From NCBI RefSeq assembly GCF_000196895.1, contig NC_014297.1, positions 186,001 to 250,000 of the forward strand: a stretch of DNA of 64,000 nt, written 5' to 3'. Of the stretch, positions 50,889 to 60,492 are shown piece after piece (positions within the stretch are counted from its first letter, which is position 1; every line of letters starts with the position of its first letter). The notes beneath the pieces are model-generated. The model ran no database searches and had not been told where the DNA came from. It worked only from the letters and a program-made list of their open reading frames with translations. Source of the stretch: Halalkalicoccus jeotgali B3. Its GTDB lineage: Archaea > Halobacteriota > Halobacteria > Halobacteriales > Halalkalicoccaceae. The position numbers and the translations under genes were made by a program.

Positions 50889-51662
50889 ATGGTGAGCGTA
50901 GACCGGAAGGGTGTGGCGCTGTACTACGAGGTCGAGGGAGACGGCGAGACGGTCGCATTTCTCGGCGACCTCGGGCTGGGCGCGTGGCAGTGGGGCTGGC
51001 AACACGCCGCGCTCGCGGGGCCCTACGAGGTGGTGGTCTCCGACATGCGCGGAACGGGCCGCTCCGATACACCGCCGGGGCCGTACTCCGTCGAGTCGCT
51101 CGCCGCCGACCTCGAAGCCGTTCTCGCGGACCACGGCACCGCCCGGGCTCACCTCGTCGGCGCCGGCTTGGGTGGGATGGTCGCCCTGGAGTACGGGCGC
51201 GCGCGGAGTCTCACCCTGATCGGGTCGAGCCCCGGGGGACCACACGCGCCCCTCCCTCGCGACCCCCGCGAGGCGCTGTTCGCGTCGCCCGACGATCCTA
51301 AAGCGCGTCGGGAGTCGCTGCCGGCGCTGTTTTCCGAGACGTTTCTCACAGAGCAATCGGAGGCGTGCGAGGGGATCGCCGAGTGGCGGGCGGGCGACGC
51401 CGCTCGCGAGGGGTGGGACGCGCAGAACGCGGCGTTCGAGGCGTTCGACGCGAGCGACTGGCTCTACGAGGTGACGATCCCGGCGCTCGTCGTCCACGGG
51501 GAACGCGACGAGCTCGTCCCCGTCGAGAACGCCGCTCTGCCCGCCGAGGGATTGCCGAGGGCGACCCGCGAGATCTACGACGGCGCGGGCCACGGCGTCT
51601 GGATCGAACGTTCTCGGCCCGTGAACGACCGGCTGCTCGACTTTCTCAACTCACTCGACTAA
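50889..51662 (+). CDS. Alpha/beta-hydrolase fold protein lacking the nucleophile serine
   Basis: A 257-residue alpha/beta-hydrolase. The oxyanion region is FLGDLGLGAWQWG, the strand before is DMRGTGRSDTP, the acid is in HGERDELVPV, and the base His is in GAGHGVWIERS. The nucleophile elbow, normally GxSxG, reads LVGAGLGGMVAL, so Gly93 replaces the serine. The protein is thus unlikely to be a normal esterase. It could be a non-hydrolytic member or simply inactive. Otherwise length and order are normal. It shares a four-base stop overlap with the next, convergent gene. Confidence 0.85.
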   Translation: MVSVDRKGVALYYEVEGDGETVAFLGDLGLGAWQWGWQHAALAGPYEVVVSDMRGTGRSDTPPGPYSVESLAADLEAVLADHGTARAHLVGAGLGGMVALEYGRARSLTLIGSSPGGPHAPLPRDPREALFASPDDPKARRESLPALFSETFLTEQSEACEGIAEWRAGDAAREGWDAQNAAFEAFDASDWLYEVTIPALVVHGERDELVPVENAALPAEGLPRATREIYDGAGHGVWIERSRPVNDRLLDFLNSLD

Positions 51663-52771
51663 CACAGCGCCGCCCGCACCGCGTCCGCGATGGCGTTGGT
51701 TCGTAAGGAGTGTTCGAACTCGTCGCGGATCCCGTTCGTGACGTAGGCAACGGCGAGGTCCGCTTCGGGGTCGGCCCAGCCGACGATGCTGCCGAGCCCG
51801 CCGTGGCCGAAGACCCGTTCCGGGGATACCGTCCCGAATTTGTCCCATGCGCCGCCCCCGAGCACCACGCCCATCCCGTAGCGCCGGGGCACCCCGAGGG
51901 TGCCGTCGTGCTCGACTGCGGTCTGCTCGCTCGCCATTACCGCGACGGTGTCCGTCTCCAGGATCCGAACCCCGTCGATCTCGCCGCCGTTCGCGAGACA
52001 GCTATAGAATCGTGCCATGTCCCGCGCGCTGCCGGTCGCGGAGGCCGCGGGAACCACCGCACGGTGGAGCCACTCCTCGCCGAACAGCGCCGCCGCCTCG
52101 GCGTTCGAGAAGGTATCGAGGCCCGCCCCGTGCTCGCGGGCGCGCTCGCCGGGTTCGAACCCCGCGAGACTCGCGGTGGTGTCGGGCTCGTCCGCCGGGA
52201 CCCCAAGGTCGGTGTCATCCATTCCCAACGGGCCGAACACCCGCTCGTCGAGATACGCGTCTACGGGTGTCCCGCTCGCCCGTCGGACGAGCTCACCGAC
52301 GAGAAACCCGTAGGAGAGGGCGTGATACGCCGCCGTTTCGCCCGGGGAGAACGTCGTTTCGGCGGCCTCCATCGCCTCGACCGCGGCGTCCCAGTCGGGC
52401 CACTGTTCGAACTCGGCGTCGAAGGCCGTCTGGTGGAGGCCGGCTTGGTGGGAGAGTACCTGTCGGACGGTGATTTCGCTTTTCTCCCCGCCGGAGGCGA
52501 ACTCCGGCCAGTGGTCGACGACCGGGTCGTCGTAGTCCAGCAGCCCGTCTTCGACACACTGATGAAGCGCGACGCCCGCATATGGTTTCGTACACGAGAA
52601 GAGGACGTGTTTCCGGTCAACGGTGGTGGCCTCGCCGTCAGGGCCCGTCGTGCCGCCCGCAACGTCGAGGACGGGTTCGCCCTCGTGGTAGACCGCGAGC
52701 TGTGCGCCGTGGTGCAGGCCGGCTTCGACGTGGGTTTCGAAGACGGCTTCGATCCGGTCGATCGCGTCCAT
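51659..52771 (-). CDS. Class C-like serine hydrolase (EstB/beta-lactamase family)
   Basis: A 370-residue cytosolic member of the beta-lactamase-related family. SxxK is SCTK in HVLFSCTKPYAGVAL, the Tyr is in YHALSYGFLVGELV, and GHGG is in VFGHGGLGSIVGW. No signal peptide is seen, in contrast to the related gene at 329-2236. Proteins of this group are esterases or amidohydrolases; the haloarchaeal substrates are unknown. It ends within the stop codon of the convergent alpha/beta-hydrolase gene. Confidence 0.88.
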   Translation of the reverse strand: MDAIDRIEAVFETHVEAGLHHGAQLAVYHEGEPVLDVAGGTTGPDGEATTVDRKHVLFSCTKPYAGVALHQCVEDGLLDYDDPVVDHWPEFASGGEKSEITVRQVLSHQAGLHQTAFDAEFEQWPDWDAAVEAMEAAETTFSPGETAAYHALSYGFLVGELVRRASGTPVDAYLDERVFGPLGMDDTDLGVPADEPDTTASLAGFEPGERAREHGAGLDTFSNAEAAALFGEEWLHRAVVPAASATGSARDMARFYSCLANGGEIDGVRILETDTVAVMASEQTAVEHDGTLGVPRRYGMGVVLGGGAWDKFGTVSPERVFGHGGLGSIVGWADPEADLAVAYVTNGIRDEFEHSLRTNAIADAVRAALC

Positions 52772-52869
52772 AGCCGAACGACAGGTGCCAGCTCCAAAGG
52801 CACACGGTCTATCAGGTCATAACTGTCCATTCCACAACTGTTTTTACGATTGGCCTCGTGAACACGGTA

Positions 52870-53568
52870 GTGAGTGTCCCCCGCATTGCGATTCTCGACG
52901 CCTCCCACGGAGATCGAAACACGAAACGGAACTTCCGACGCGAACTCGACGCCTCGCTGACCGAGTTCGACGTCACCGACGGTCAGCTCCCCGATACGTT
53001 CGCGTTCGACGCGGCCGTCGTCACCGGTTCGCGCTCGTCGGTCTACTGGGACGAACCCTGGATCGACCCGACGAAAGCGTGGATCGGCGAGGCTATCGAG
53101 CGTGAGCTGCCGTTCCTCGGGATCTGTTACGGCCACCAGCTCCTCGCAGACGTACTCGGCGGCACGGTTGAGGGGATGGGCGAGTACGAGATCGGCTACA
53201 ACGCGATCAGCCTCACCGGTGACTCGCGGCTGTTCGACGGGGTCGACGAGGAGTTCCTCGCCTTCACCACCCACTCCGATGCCGTCGTCGAGCTCCCGCC
53301 CGGCGCCGAGCCCCTCGCGGAAAACGAGTACTCGAACCACGGCTTCCGGAAGGGCCACGTCTTCGGCGTCCAGTTCCACCCCGAGTACGACATGGACACC
53401 GCGGCCCAGCTCACCCGACGCAAGGACCTCTCGGCGGAGCGCCGGTCCGCGGTCCTCGACGGGATCACCGAGGAGAACTACGCCGCCGCCTGCGAGGCGA
53501 AGCTCGTCTTCGAGAACTTCCTGGGATACGTCGAAGGGGTCACCGAGACACCGGTCGCCGCCGACTGA
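52870..53568 (+). CDS. Class I glutamine amidotransferase
   Basis: A 232-residue amidotransferase similar to GMP-synthase-type GATase domains. The nucleophile is Cys86 in LGICYGHQLLAD, and the His-Glu pair is in VFGVQFHPEYDMD. An amidated product is not evident because no synthetase domain is attached. Two GTG starts are possible (52858 and 52870). The second fits a leaderless promoter, with a TATA-like tttttacgat at 52841-52850, and the usual VSVPRIAILDASHGD start, so it is preferred. It is divergent from the serine hydrolase. Confidence 0.85.
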   Translation: MSVPRIAILDASHGDRNTKRNFRRELDASLTEFDVTDGQLPDTFAFDAAVVTGSRSSVYWDEPWIDPTKAWIGEAIERELPFLGICYGHQLLADVLGGTVEGMGEYEIGYNAISLTGDSRLFDGVDEEFLAFTTHSDAVVELPPGAEPLAENEYSNHGFRKGHVFGVQFHPEYDMDTAAQLTRRKDLSAERRSAVLDGITEENYAAACEAKLVFENFLGYVEGVTETPVAAD

Positions 53569-53614
53569 CGGGTCGATAGGAGCGTTTTTGAGGCATGGCT
53601 CCCGAGATTCGTCC

Positions 53615-54778
53615 ATGCTCGATTATGTGGAACTCGAAGCGGAACTGGACGACGAAGAGCGGTCGTATCGCGACAGCGCCCGCGAGTTCGTCGACGAGCA
53701 CGTCCGCCCGGAGATCGCAGCACACTACGAAGCGGGTACGTTTCCCGAGGAGATTATCCCCGAGATGGGCGAGCGCGGTTTCTTCGCGACGAGCCTCGCG
53801 GGGTACGGTCTCCCCGATGCCAGCGAGACGGCCTACGGGCTGGTGATGCAGGAGCTCGAAGCGTGCGATTCGGGGCTGCGCTCGATGGCCAGCGTTCAGG
53901 GCGCACTCGCGATGTACCCTATCCACGCCTTCGGGAGCGAGGAGCAGAAAGACGAGTGGCTCCCCCCGATGGGGACGGGACAGGCGATCGGTGGCTTTGC
54001 GCTCACCGAGCCCGACCACGGGTCGGATCCATCGAGGATGGAAACCCGGGCCGAGCGCGACGGCGACGAGTACGTCCTCGACGGCGAGAAGCGCTGGTGT
54101 ACGAACTCGCCCATCGCGGACGTGCTGGTCGTCTGGGCACGCGATACGTCGAGCGAGGGCGAGCCGGTGCGGGGCTTTTTGGTCGAGACGGATCGTGACG
54201 GTCTCGATATCGATTCCATCGACGGGAAACTCTCGCTTCGGGCCTCCAGTTCGGGGGAGTTCACGATGGACGGCGTTCGAATCCCCGAGGGGAACGTTCT
54301 GCCCGACGTCGAGGGGATGAAGGGGCCGCTGTCGTGTCTCACACAGGCGCGCTACGGCATCGCATGGGGTGCGGTCGGGGCGGCTCGGGACTGCTTCGAG
54401 GAGGCCCGCGCGTACGCGACCGACCGCGAGCAGTTCGGCAAGCCCATTGGCGGATTCCAGCTCCAACAGGACAAACTCGCCGAAATGGCGACACGGATCA
54501 CGACGAGTCAGCTGCTCGCCCACCGGCTCGCCGAACTCAAAGAACGCGGCGAGATGCGCCCACAGCACGTCTCGATGGCCAAACGGAACAACGTCGAGAT
54601 GGCGCGCGATCAGGCGCGAGTCGCCCGCGAGATGCTCGGGGGTAACGGCATCACCGACGAGTACTCGCCCATCCGGCATATGGCAAACATGGAGACGGTC
54701 TACACCTACGAGGGGACCCACGACATCCATACGCTGATTCTGGGACAGGACCTGACGGGGATCGCCGCGTTCGAGTGA
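53615..54778 (+). CDS. Acyl-CoA dehydrogenase (glutaryl-CoA dehydrogenase-like)
   Basis: A 387-residue FAD flavoenzyme. FAD- and substrate-binding segments are GGFALTEPDHGSDPSRM and KRWCTNSPIADVLVVW, and the catalytic Glu is in VYTYEGTHDIHTLILGQ. The pattern ACDSGLRSMASVQGALAM and the ARYGIAWGAVGAA helix are those of glutaryl-CoA/short-branched dehydrogenases, so glutaryl-CoA or a related acyl-CoA is likely. The ATG 53615 starts MLDYVELEAEL. It lies 46 bases downstream of the amidotransferase on the same strand. Confidence 0.9.
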   Translation: MLDYVELEAELDDEERSYRDSAREFVDEHVRPEIAAHYEAGTFPEEIIPEMGERGFFATSLAGYGLPDASETAYGLVMQELEACDSGLRSMASVQGALAMYPIHAFGSEEQKDEWLPPMGTGQAIGGFALTEPDHGSDPSRMETRAERDGDEYVLDGEKRWCTNSPIADVLVVWARDTSSEGEPVRGFLVETDRDGLDIDSIDGKLSLRASSSGEFTMDGVRIPEGNVLPDVEGMKGPLSCLTQARYGIAWGAVGAARDCFEEARAYATDREQFGKPIGGFQLQQDKLAEMATRITTSQLLAHRLAELKERGEMRPQHVSMAKRNNVEMARDQARVAREMLGGNGITDEYSPIRHMANMETVYTYEGTHDIHTLILGQDLTGIAAFE

Positions 54779-54905
54779 AAACGATAACTACCAGTGTAAC
54801 TACCGTGCGGAATCGAAGCTTTCGATCTATAAGCCAACTGGATGCCCGGTGTGACGAACTAACACTCAGATATACATTTAACGTCACAGTCACCGTATCC
54901 GTGAT

Positions 54906-55391
54906 ATGGAGATCGTTCGCAGCAGCATCATCGGGGGGATCGCTGCCACAGCCGTTCTGACGGCACTTTTACTCGTCTCGGACTCGCTTATCGGCGGGAC
55001 GAGCCCCTTCGTCTTCGCGACGTTCATGAGCCTGTGTGCTATCGGCGGGCCTCCGTACTGTGAGCCGAGCAGTCTCATGGCGACCGCGATGACGTTCCTC
55101 TCGTTTCTCGCGCTGTTCGCGCTGGCATGGCCGCTCCTCTTCGGCGCGTTCACGTGGGGGCTCCCGGGCGAGTCCGGCCTTACTCACGGGGCGGTCTTCG
55201 GCCTCGTTCTCTACGCGGGATACGTCGGGACGGTTCTCTACGGGATCGGAATCGGTGGGGAGACGGTCGCGGAGAACCTCCCGCTGTTGGCCGTCATGGT
55301 GTTCGCGTATCTCGCCTACGGGCTCGTTCTCGGTGGCGTCTACGACCGCCTCGCCGCCCATCGGACGTTTTTGAGCCCAAACCCCGACTGA
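54906..55391 (+). CDS. Four-to-five-span membrane protein
   Basis: A 161-residue protein with hydrophobic segments at the N-terminus (IIGGIAATAVLTALLLVSD), the middle (TFLSFLALFALAWPLLF) and near the end (LPLLAVMVFAYLAYGLVLG). Two Cys occur in a loop (SLCAIGGPPYCEPSS). It resembles the protein at 12326-12793 in size and in its GxxxG-like glycine pattern, so it may belong to the same haloarchaeal family. A TATA-like gatatacattt is about 25 bases upstream of the ATG. Function unknown. Confidence 0.7.
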   Translation: MEIVRSSIIGGIAATAVLTALLLVSDSLIGGTSPFVFATFMSLCAIGGPPYCEPSSLMATAMTFLSFLALFALAWPLLFGAFTWGLPGESGLTHGAVFGLVLYAGYVGTVLYGIGIGGETVAENLPLLAVMVFAYLAYGLVLGGVYDRLAAHRTFLSPNPD

Positions 55392-56357
<966 letters not shown>

Positions 56358-56394
56358 ACCTTTTGTAGGGTTCGCACACGGTTGAAGGCTCCGT

Positions 56395-57174
56395 TTACGG
56401 CAGCCGAGCGTCGATCTCCCGATAGGCGACTTCGTCGAGCCCCGCCCGCCCCAGCCGGTCGTCGTGGGCATCGCTCCCTCCCGTCGCGAACAGCCCGTTT
56501 CGCTCGATGACCCGATCCAGGAGGTCGGTGTCGACGGGCCGCCCGTAGGGGTACCACCGCTCGACGCAGTCGAGCTCGCGCGTGAGCGAGAGGGCAGCCT
56601 CGGGGTCGGGATATCTGAAGGGATGGGCGAGGCCGACGAGCGCACACGACTCGCGTAGGGCCGAGAGCCCCCGCTCGAAGTCGGGGATCTTTCGCGGGAC
56701 GTAACACGGACAGTTCGCCCCGATCAGCTCCGCAAACGCCCCCTCGTAATCGAACCCTGACTCGGGGTGGGCCGCGATGGCGCGGGCGACGTGTGGCCGA
56801 CCCAGCCCGGGGGCGGGTTCGAGGTCGAGTCCGATCCCGAGTCGGTCCTCGACCCGGCGGATGATCTCGCCGCCGCGCTCGATTCGGCTGGTCTGGATCC
56901 ACTCGACGAGCCCGTCGAGGGCGGGGGTTTCGCGCACGCCATAGCCGAGCAGATCGACCGCCCCCTTCGGCGAGTCCACCCGGAGTTCGATCCCCCGGAT
57001 GAGGGTTACGTCCTCGCGTTCGGAGACGGGTGCCTCCAGGTCGGGGTGGGTCCGGTCGTGGTCGGTGATCGCGACGACCGCCACGCCCGCCTTCCGGGCC
57101 GCCGCCGGAACCGACGCGAGCGCCATCGCCCCGTCGGAGGCGGTCGTGTGGACGTGGAGGTCGGCATACACCAT
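56395..57174 (-). CDS. PHP-domain phosphoesterase
   Basis: A 259-residue protein of the polymerase and histidinol phosphatase (PHP) family. Metal-ligand regions are ADLHVHTTASDG, AITDHDRTHPD, GIELRV, a His in LGRPHVARA, and GGSDAHDDRLG near the C-terminus. Such proteins hydrolyse small phosphoesters, for instance 3',5'-bisphosphates; the substrate is not predictable here. ATG 57174 is chosen over an in-frame ATG at 57195. It lies 37 bases upstream of the zinc-finger gene on the same strand. Confidence 0.88.
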   Translation of the reverse strand: MVYADLHVHTTASDGAMALASVPAAARKAGVAVVAITDHDRTHPDLEAPVSEREDVTLIRGIELRVDSPKGAVDLLGYGVRETPALDGLVEWIQTSRIERGGEIIRRVEDRLGIGLDLEPAPGLGRPHVARAIAAHPESGFDYEGAFAELIGANCPCYVPRKIPDFERGLSALRESCALVGLAHPFRYPDPEAALSLTRELDCVERWYPYGRPVDTDLLDRVIERNGLFATGGSDAHDDRLGRAGLDEVAYREIDARLP

Positions 57175-57284
57175 ACTCTCGCTACGGCTCCTCATTCGAA
57201 GTCCTTGTGCATTATACGCCTAGAAGTATCAAAGGCCGTTTATGGACAATCATTATAATCTTCGTTCATCCAGATAGGGGTACG

Positions 57285-57569
57285 ATGTGTTACACCAGCA
57301 CCGACGCGCTGTTCGACGACCACAGCTACCCCGCGACGACCCGTGAACTGATCGACCGATACGGCGAGCAGACCCTCGAACTGGCCGGCGGCTCACAGAC
57401 GGTCGGCGAGGTCCTGGGCGTGGCCGGTGAGGAAACGTTCGAGAGCGCCGAGGAGGCCCGGTACGCCGTTTATGCCGGGATGGGAAGCGAGGCCATCGGT
57501 CGTGTCGGCTACACCGACCGGGACCCCGAACCGCCCGGCACCAACGGCCACGTCCCGGTCTCGTTTTAG
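57285..57569 (+). CDS. Small haloarchaeal protein (DUF5789-like)
   Basis: A 94-residue protein beginning MCYTSTDALFDDHSYPATT, with the core ELIDRYGEQTLELAGGSQTVGEVLG and EARYAVYAGMGSEAIGRVGY. This arrangement is like a haloarchaea-restricted family that I associate with DUF5789; the name is from memory. It is soluble, with one Cys. The start is ATG 57285; an in-frame ATG at 57207 would add a hydrophobic IIIIFV stretch without SD or TATA support. Stop overlaps that of the convergent gene. Confidence 0.65.
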   Translation: MCYTSTDALFDDHSYPATTRELIDRYGEQTLELAGGSQTVGEVLGVAGEETFESAEEARYAVYAGMGSEAIGRVGYTDRDPEPPGTNGHVPVSF

Positions 57570-58567
57570 ACCCACTCGACGTCGTCGAGTTCGATCGGCA
57601 CCGACCCCTTCGCGTAGGCCTCGGTCCACCCCGACGGCCGGACCCGAAAGACCACCGCCGGGCGATGGCCGACCGAGGGCTTCTCGCCACGGACCTGGGC
57701 CCACTCGTCGTCACGAAACGACGAACAGTCGACGAAGAGCGTGATCCCCCCGCCGTGTTCTGCCAGTTGGCCCGAGGTCTTCGTCTCGGCGGTCTCCCTG
57801 ACGGCGGCGACCGCGGTGCTTGCCGCCCGGTGGGTCGGCGGTAGGGGCCGGGTCACCTCGACGAGGGTCCCCGTCTCGCCTTTCTCGGCCCGGAAGTCGA
57901 TCGAGTGGCCCGTCGTCACCTCGATCTCGGGAACGATCCCGTAGCCGGCCCGCGCCAGGAGGTGTGCAACGGTGAACTCGCTCATCGTCGCGCTCATGCG
58001 GACGGGATCGAGGCGCTGGCTGGTCCCCAGTTTGCTCGCCATCGTGTAGCGATACTCGTCGAGGACGCCCGGGTGGAGGACCGATTCGTAGAACGCACAG
58101 GCGTCCTCCCGACTGGTGTCGGGAAAGCCGGCGGCGTGATCGCGAAAGAACGCCCGGGTGGTCTCGCGGCCGTCCTTCGAGCAAAAGACGGGCAGAAAGA
58201 ACCACGAGAGGTGTGGGTAGGCGGCGAGCCACGGTTCGCCCTCGTGGAGTTCGGCGAGCAGTTCGCGCTGGGCCCACCGCGCGACGGGGTAGGGCACCTC
58301 GTCGAAGGTGTACTTCTCGGTTCGCCAGAGCGCACTGGGCGTTTCGGTGTTGCCCAGCCAGTAGGCCTCCCCGTCGTCCCAGACGAACAGCGCCGTATCG
58401 CCGTTGTCCATGTCGAAGCGGCGGGCGTCGTACCCCGCGGGCGACCGGTACCACGGTGTCGAGCAGCGCGCGCCCATGGCGTCGTCGAGCGAGCGAAACA
58501 GGTCGCGATGGAGGCGGTCTACGGACCACGACTGGGGGGAGTGTCGAAAGCGAAGCGGGCGGGCCAC
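57566..58567 (-). CDS. Haloarchaeal DUF5784-like protein, possible nuclease-fold C-terminal half
   Basis: A 333-residue soluble protein. The N-terminal half is rich in Trp/Tyr (FRHSPQSWSVDRLHRDL, LSWFFLPVFCSKDGRETTRA). The second half contains a segment with the order of a restriction-endonuclease-like fold: EIEVTTGHSIDFRAEKG (acidic), GTLVEVTRPLPP (E-x-T where ExK would be expected) and a helix with KTSGQLAEHGG. No partner protein is evident. The name DUF5784 is from memory. Neighbouring genes are small haloarchaeal-specific proteins, so the region may be a haloarchaeal core set. Confidence 0.65.
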   Translation of the reverse strand: MARPLRFRHSPQSWSVDRLHRDLFRSLDDAMGARCSTPWYRSPAGYDARRFDMDNGDTALFVWDDGEAYWLGNTETPSALWRTEKYTFDEVPYPVARWAQRELLAELHEGEPWLAAYPHLSWFFLPVFCSKDGRETTRAFFRDHAAGFPDTSREDACAFYESVLHPGVLDEYRYTMASKLGTSQRLDPVRMSATMSEFTVAHLLARAGYGIVPEIEVTTGHSIDFRAEKGETGTLVEVTRPLPPTHRAASTAVAAVRETAETKTSGQLAEHGGGITLFVDCSSFRDDEWAQVRGEKPSVGHRPAVVFRVRPSGWTEAYAKGSVPIELDDVEWV

Positions 58568-58671
58568 GATATATCTCAGGGAGTCGGAGCGGTTTAGCGT
58601 TCCGACCCGCGACAGTGTGATCGTCCGTTACATTAATACACCGGGATTTCCAAGATTGAGTGTGGTTCGCA

Positions 58672-58845
58672 ATGTCAATGGGTGCCTACGACGACGACGA
58701 ACACGAGCGCCGAGAGAAGAAGAACGCAACCGTCGATACGGACTTCGACGACGACCGCTCTGAATACCACGGAAAACTCGAGTTCGATTCGGGAGAGTCC
58801 GCGGAGGCGCTTTTGGACCAGTTCCGGCGGATCAAATCGAGCTAA
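58672..58845 (+). CDS. Small acidic haloarchaeal protein (DUF5786-like)
   Basis: A 57-residue protein beginning MSMGAYDDDEHERREKKN and ending AEALLDQFRRIKSS, with very high Asp/Glu content and no Cys or membrane segment. It matches a family that I recall as DUF5786, found in nearly all haloarchaea; the name is from memory. Function unknown. It shares a four-base stop overlap with the next, convergent gene. Confidence 0.72.
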   Translation: MSMGAYDDDEHERREKKNATVDTDFDDDRSEYHGKLEFDSGESAEALLDQFRRIKSS

Positions 58846-59558
58846 CGCCGGCTTCTGGCGATCAGATACGACGATCCCGAGAACGTCGTCACCGCGAGGA
58901 TGTGTCCACCCAGCGCGACGACCAGCGACGGGTGATCGAGGACGAACGGGACGAGGATCACCTGTAGCAGGCCGAAGCCGACGTTGAGGAGGTCCACCTG
59001 GCCGAGCGTCGCCCCTGTCTCGCTATCAACTGGATAGCGAAGCGTGCGCCACAGCGAGACGACGCCGATCCACCAGCTCGCGCCGATCCGATAACAGAGG
59101 TCCCAGCACACCAACAGCGCGAAGTAGACCAGAACCATCGGTGGCTCGGGCCCGAACAGCTCGTTCAAAAGCGGCGTCGCGGACTGTCGGGGATCGACCA
59201 CGAGTAGGTAGGTCACGAGCGCGATAAACGCGAGCACGCTGAGGACGACCTCGACGTTCGAGCCAAACAGCAGCTTCCGGTAGGACCCGGAGACCGAAAC
59301 CGAGCGGACGAGCGCGCCCATCCGGAGCATGACGACGCTGCCGCCCGCGGCGACGATCACGGCGGCGGTCCCCACGAGGGCGGCCGACCACGCGTCGTAG
59401 ACCGCCGCGAGGGCGAACACGCCGACCTGAAAGAGCGCGAGCTGGAAGGCAACGGCCACCCGGTCCGAGAGATCGATCCCCGGCAGGGCGCTGACGATGC
59501 TCTCGTAGGTCCACGTCTCGCCGAACTCCGGTTCCGGCGTCGAACTCCTGGCCATCAC
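58842..59558 (-). CDS. Multi-span membrane protein
   Basis: A 238-residue protein with about six hydrophobic segments (AVAFQLALFQVGVFALAAVY, AALVGTAAVIVAAGGSVVML, VVLSVLAFIALVTYLLVV, MVLVYFALLVCWDLCYRIG, FGLLQVILVPFVLD, AVTTFSGSSYLIA). I know no functional assignment. Two Cys flank a Trp-Asp in CWDLCYR. It overlaps the next upstream gene (epimerase) by four bases, so the two are translated together. Confidence 0.75.
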   Translation of the reverse strand: MMARSSTPEPEFGETWTYESIVSALPGIDLSDRVAVAFQLALFQVGVFALAAVYDAWSAALVGTAAVIVAAGGSVVMLRMGALVRSVSVSGSYRKLLFGSNVEVVLSVLAFIALVTYLLVVDPRQSATPLLNELFGPEPPMVLVYFALLVCWDLCYRIGASWWIGVVSLWRTLRYPVDSETGATLGQVDLLNVGFGLLQVILVPFVLDHPSLVVALGGHILAVTTFSGSSYLIARSRR

Positions 59559-60439
59559 TCCTCCCCGAGGGCCCGCGAGACCGCCGTCTCGAAGGGTGTC
59601 AGCTCGACGGGAAGGGACTCGCGGATCCGGTCGTCGGTAACGACGACGGGGTTTTTGAGCCCGGCCGCAAGCGCGTGGGCGACGTCCCGGTCGACGTCGG
59701 TGACGAGGCTGACCCAGTAGGCCGACAGCGTGGGCGTCAACACGGGCACCGGAAGGATGTAGAGGCGTTTGCCGAGCTTCTCGGCGGTGACCCGCAGCAT
59801 CGACTCGTAGGTCATCACGTCCGGCCCGCCGATCTCGAAGGTCTCACCGGCCGTCTCGGGCGCCTCGAGCACGCCCACGAGATACGCGATCACGTCGTCG
59901 ATGGCGATGGGCTGGCAGTCGTTTCGGACCCACCGGGGGGTGATCATCACCGGCAGTCTGCTCGCCAGCTGTTCGATCATCTCGAAACTCGCGCTCTCCC
60001 CGCCGATGATCACCGCCGCCCGAAGCGCCGTCAGGTCGTACTCGCCCTCCTCGAGGACGTACTCGACCTCGCGGCGCGAACGCAGGTGTCCCGAGAGTTC
60101 GTCCGCCTCCTTGCCCAGCCCCCCGAGGTAGATCACCCGCTCGACACCGGCCTCGCTGGCCGCGTCGCGGACGTTTGCGGCGAGTTTGCGGTCCATCTCC
60201 TCGAACTCTCCGCCGGATTTCATCGAGTGGACCAGATAGTAGACGGCGTCGATCCCCTCCAGGGCGGGCGGGATCGTCTCGGGTTCGAGGAGATCGCCCT
60301 CGTAGACGTCGACCTCGCGGGGCCCCCGGTAGTCCGCCGCGTCGCGGACGAACACCCGGACCTCGTGGCCCGCCGAAAGCAACGGCTCTACCAGTCGCTC
60401 GCCGACGAACCCGGTCGCCCCCGTCACCAGCACGTGCAT
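59555..60439 (-). CDS. NAD(P)-binding epimerase, NDUFA9-like atypical SDR
   Basis: A 294-residue Rossmann protein with VTGATGFVGERLVEPLL at the N-terminus, YYLVHSM, GVERVIYLGGLG and VRNDCQPIAIDDVIAYLVG, the pattern of the complex I NDUFA9-related atypical short-chain dehydrogenases. These proteins often bind NADP without a catalytic Tyr-Lys pair; here YxxxK is not visible. A role as membrane-associated reductase or assembly factor is possible. It overlaps the downstream membrane protein by four bases. Confidence 0.85.
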   Translation of the reverse strand: MHVLVTGATGFVGERLVEPLLSAGHEVRVFVRDAADYRGPREVDVYEGDLLEPETIPPALEGIDAVYYLVHSMKSGGEFEEMDRKLAANVRDAASEAGVERVIYLGGLGKEADELSGHLRSRREVEYVLEEGEYDLTALRAAVIIGGESASFEMIEQLASRLPVMITPRWVRNDCQPIAIDDVIAYLVGVLEAPETAGETFEIGGPDVMTYESMLRVTAEKLGKRLYILPVPVLTPTLSAYWVSLVTDVDRDVAHALAAGLKNPVVVTDDRIRESLPVELTPFETAVSRALGEE

Positions 60440-60492
60440 ACCCGAACGTGGGACGGACGCTCCTTATACTGTGGCCCGGCCGGGCCGAGCGC

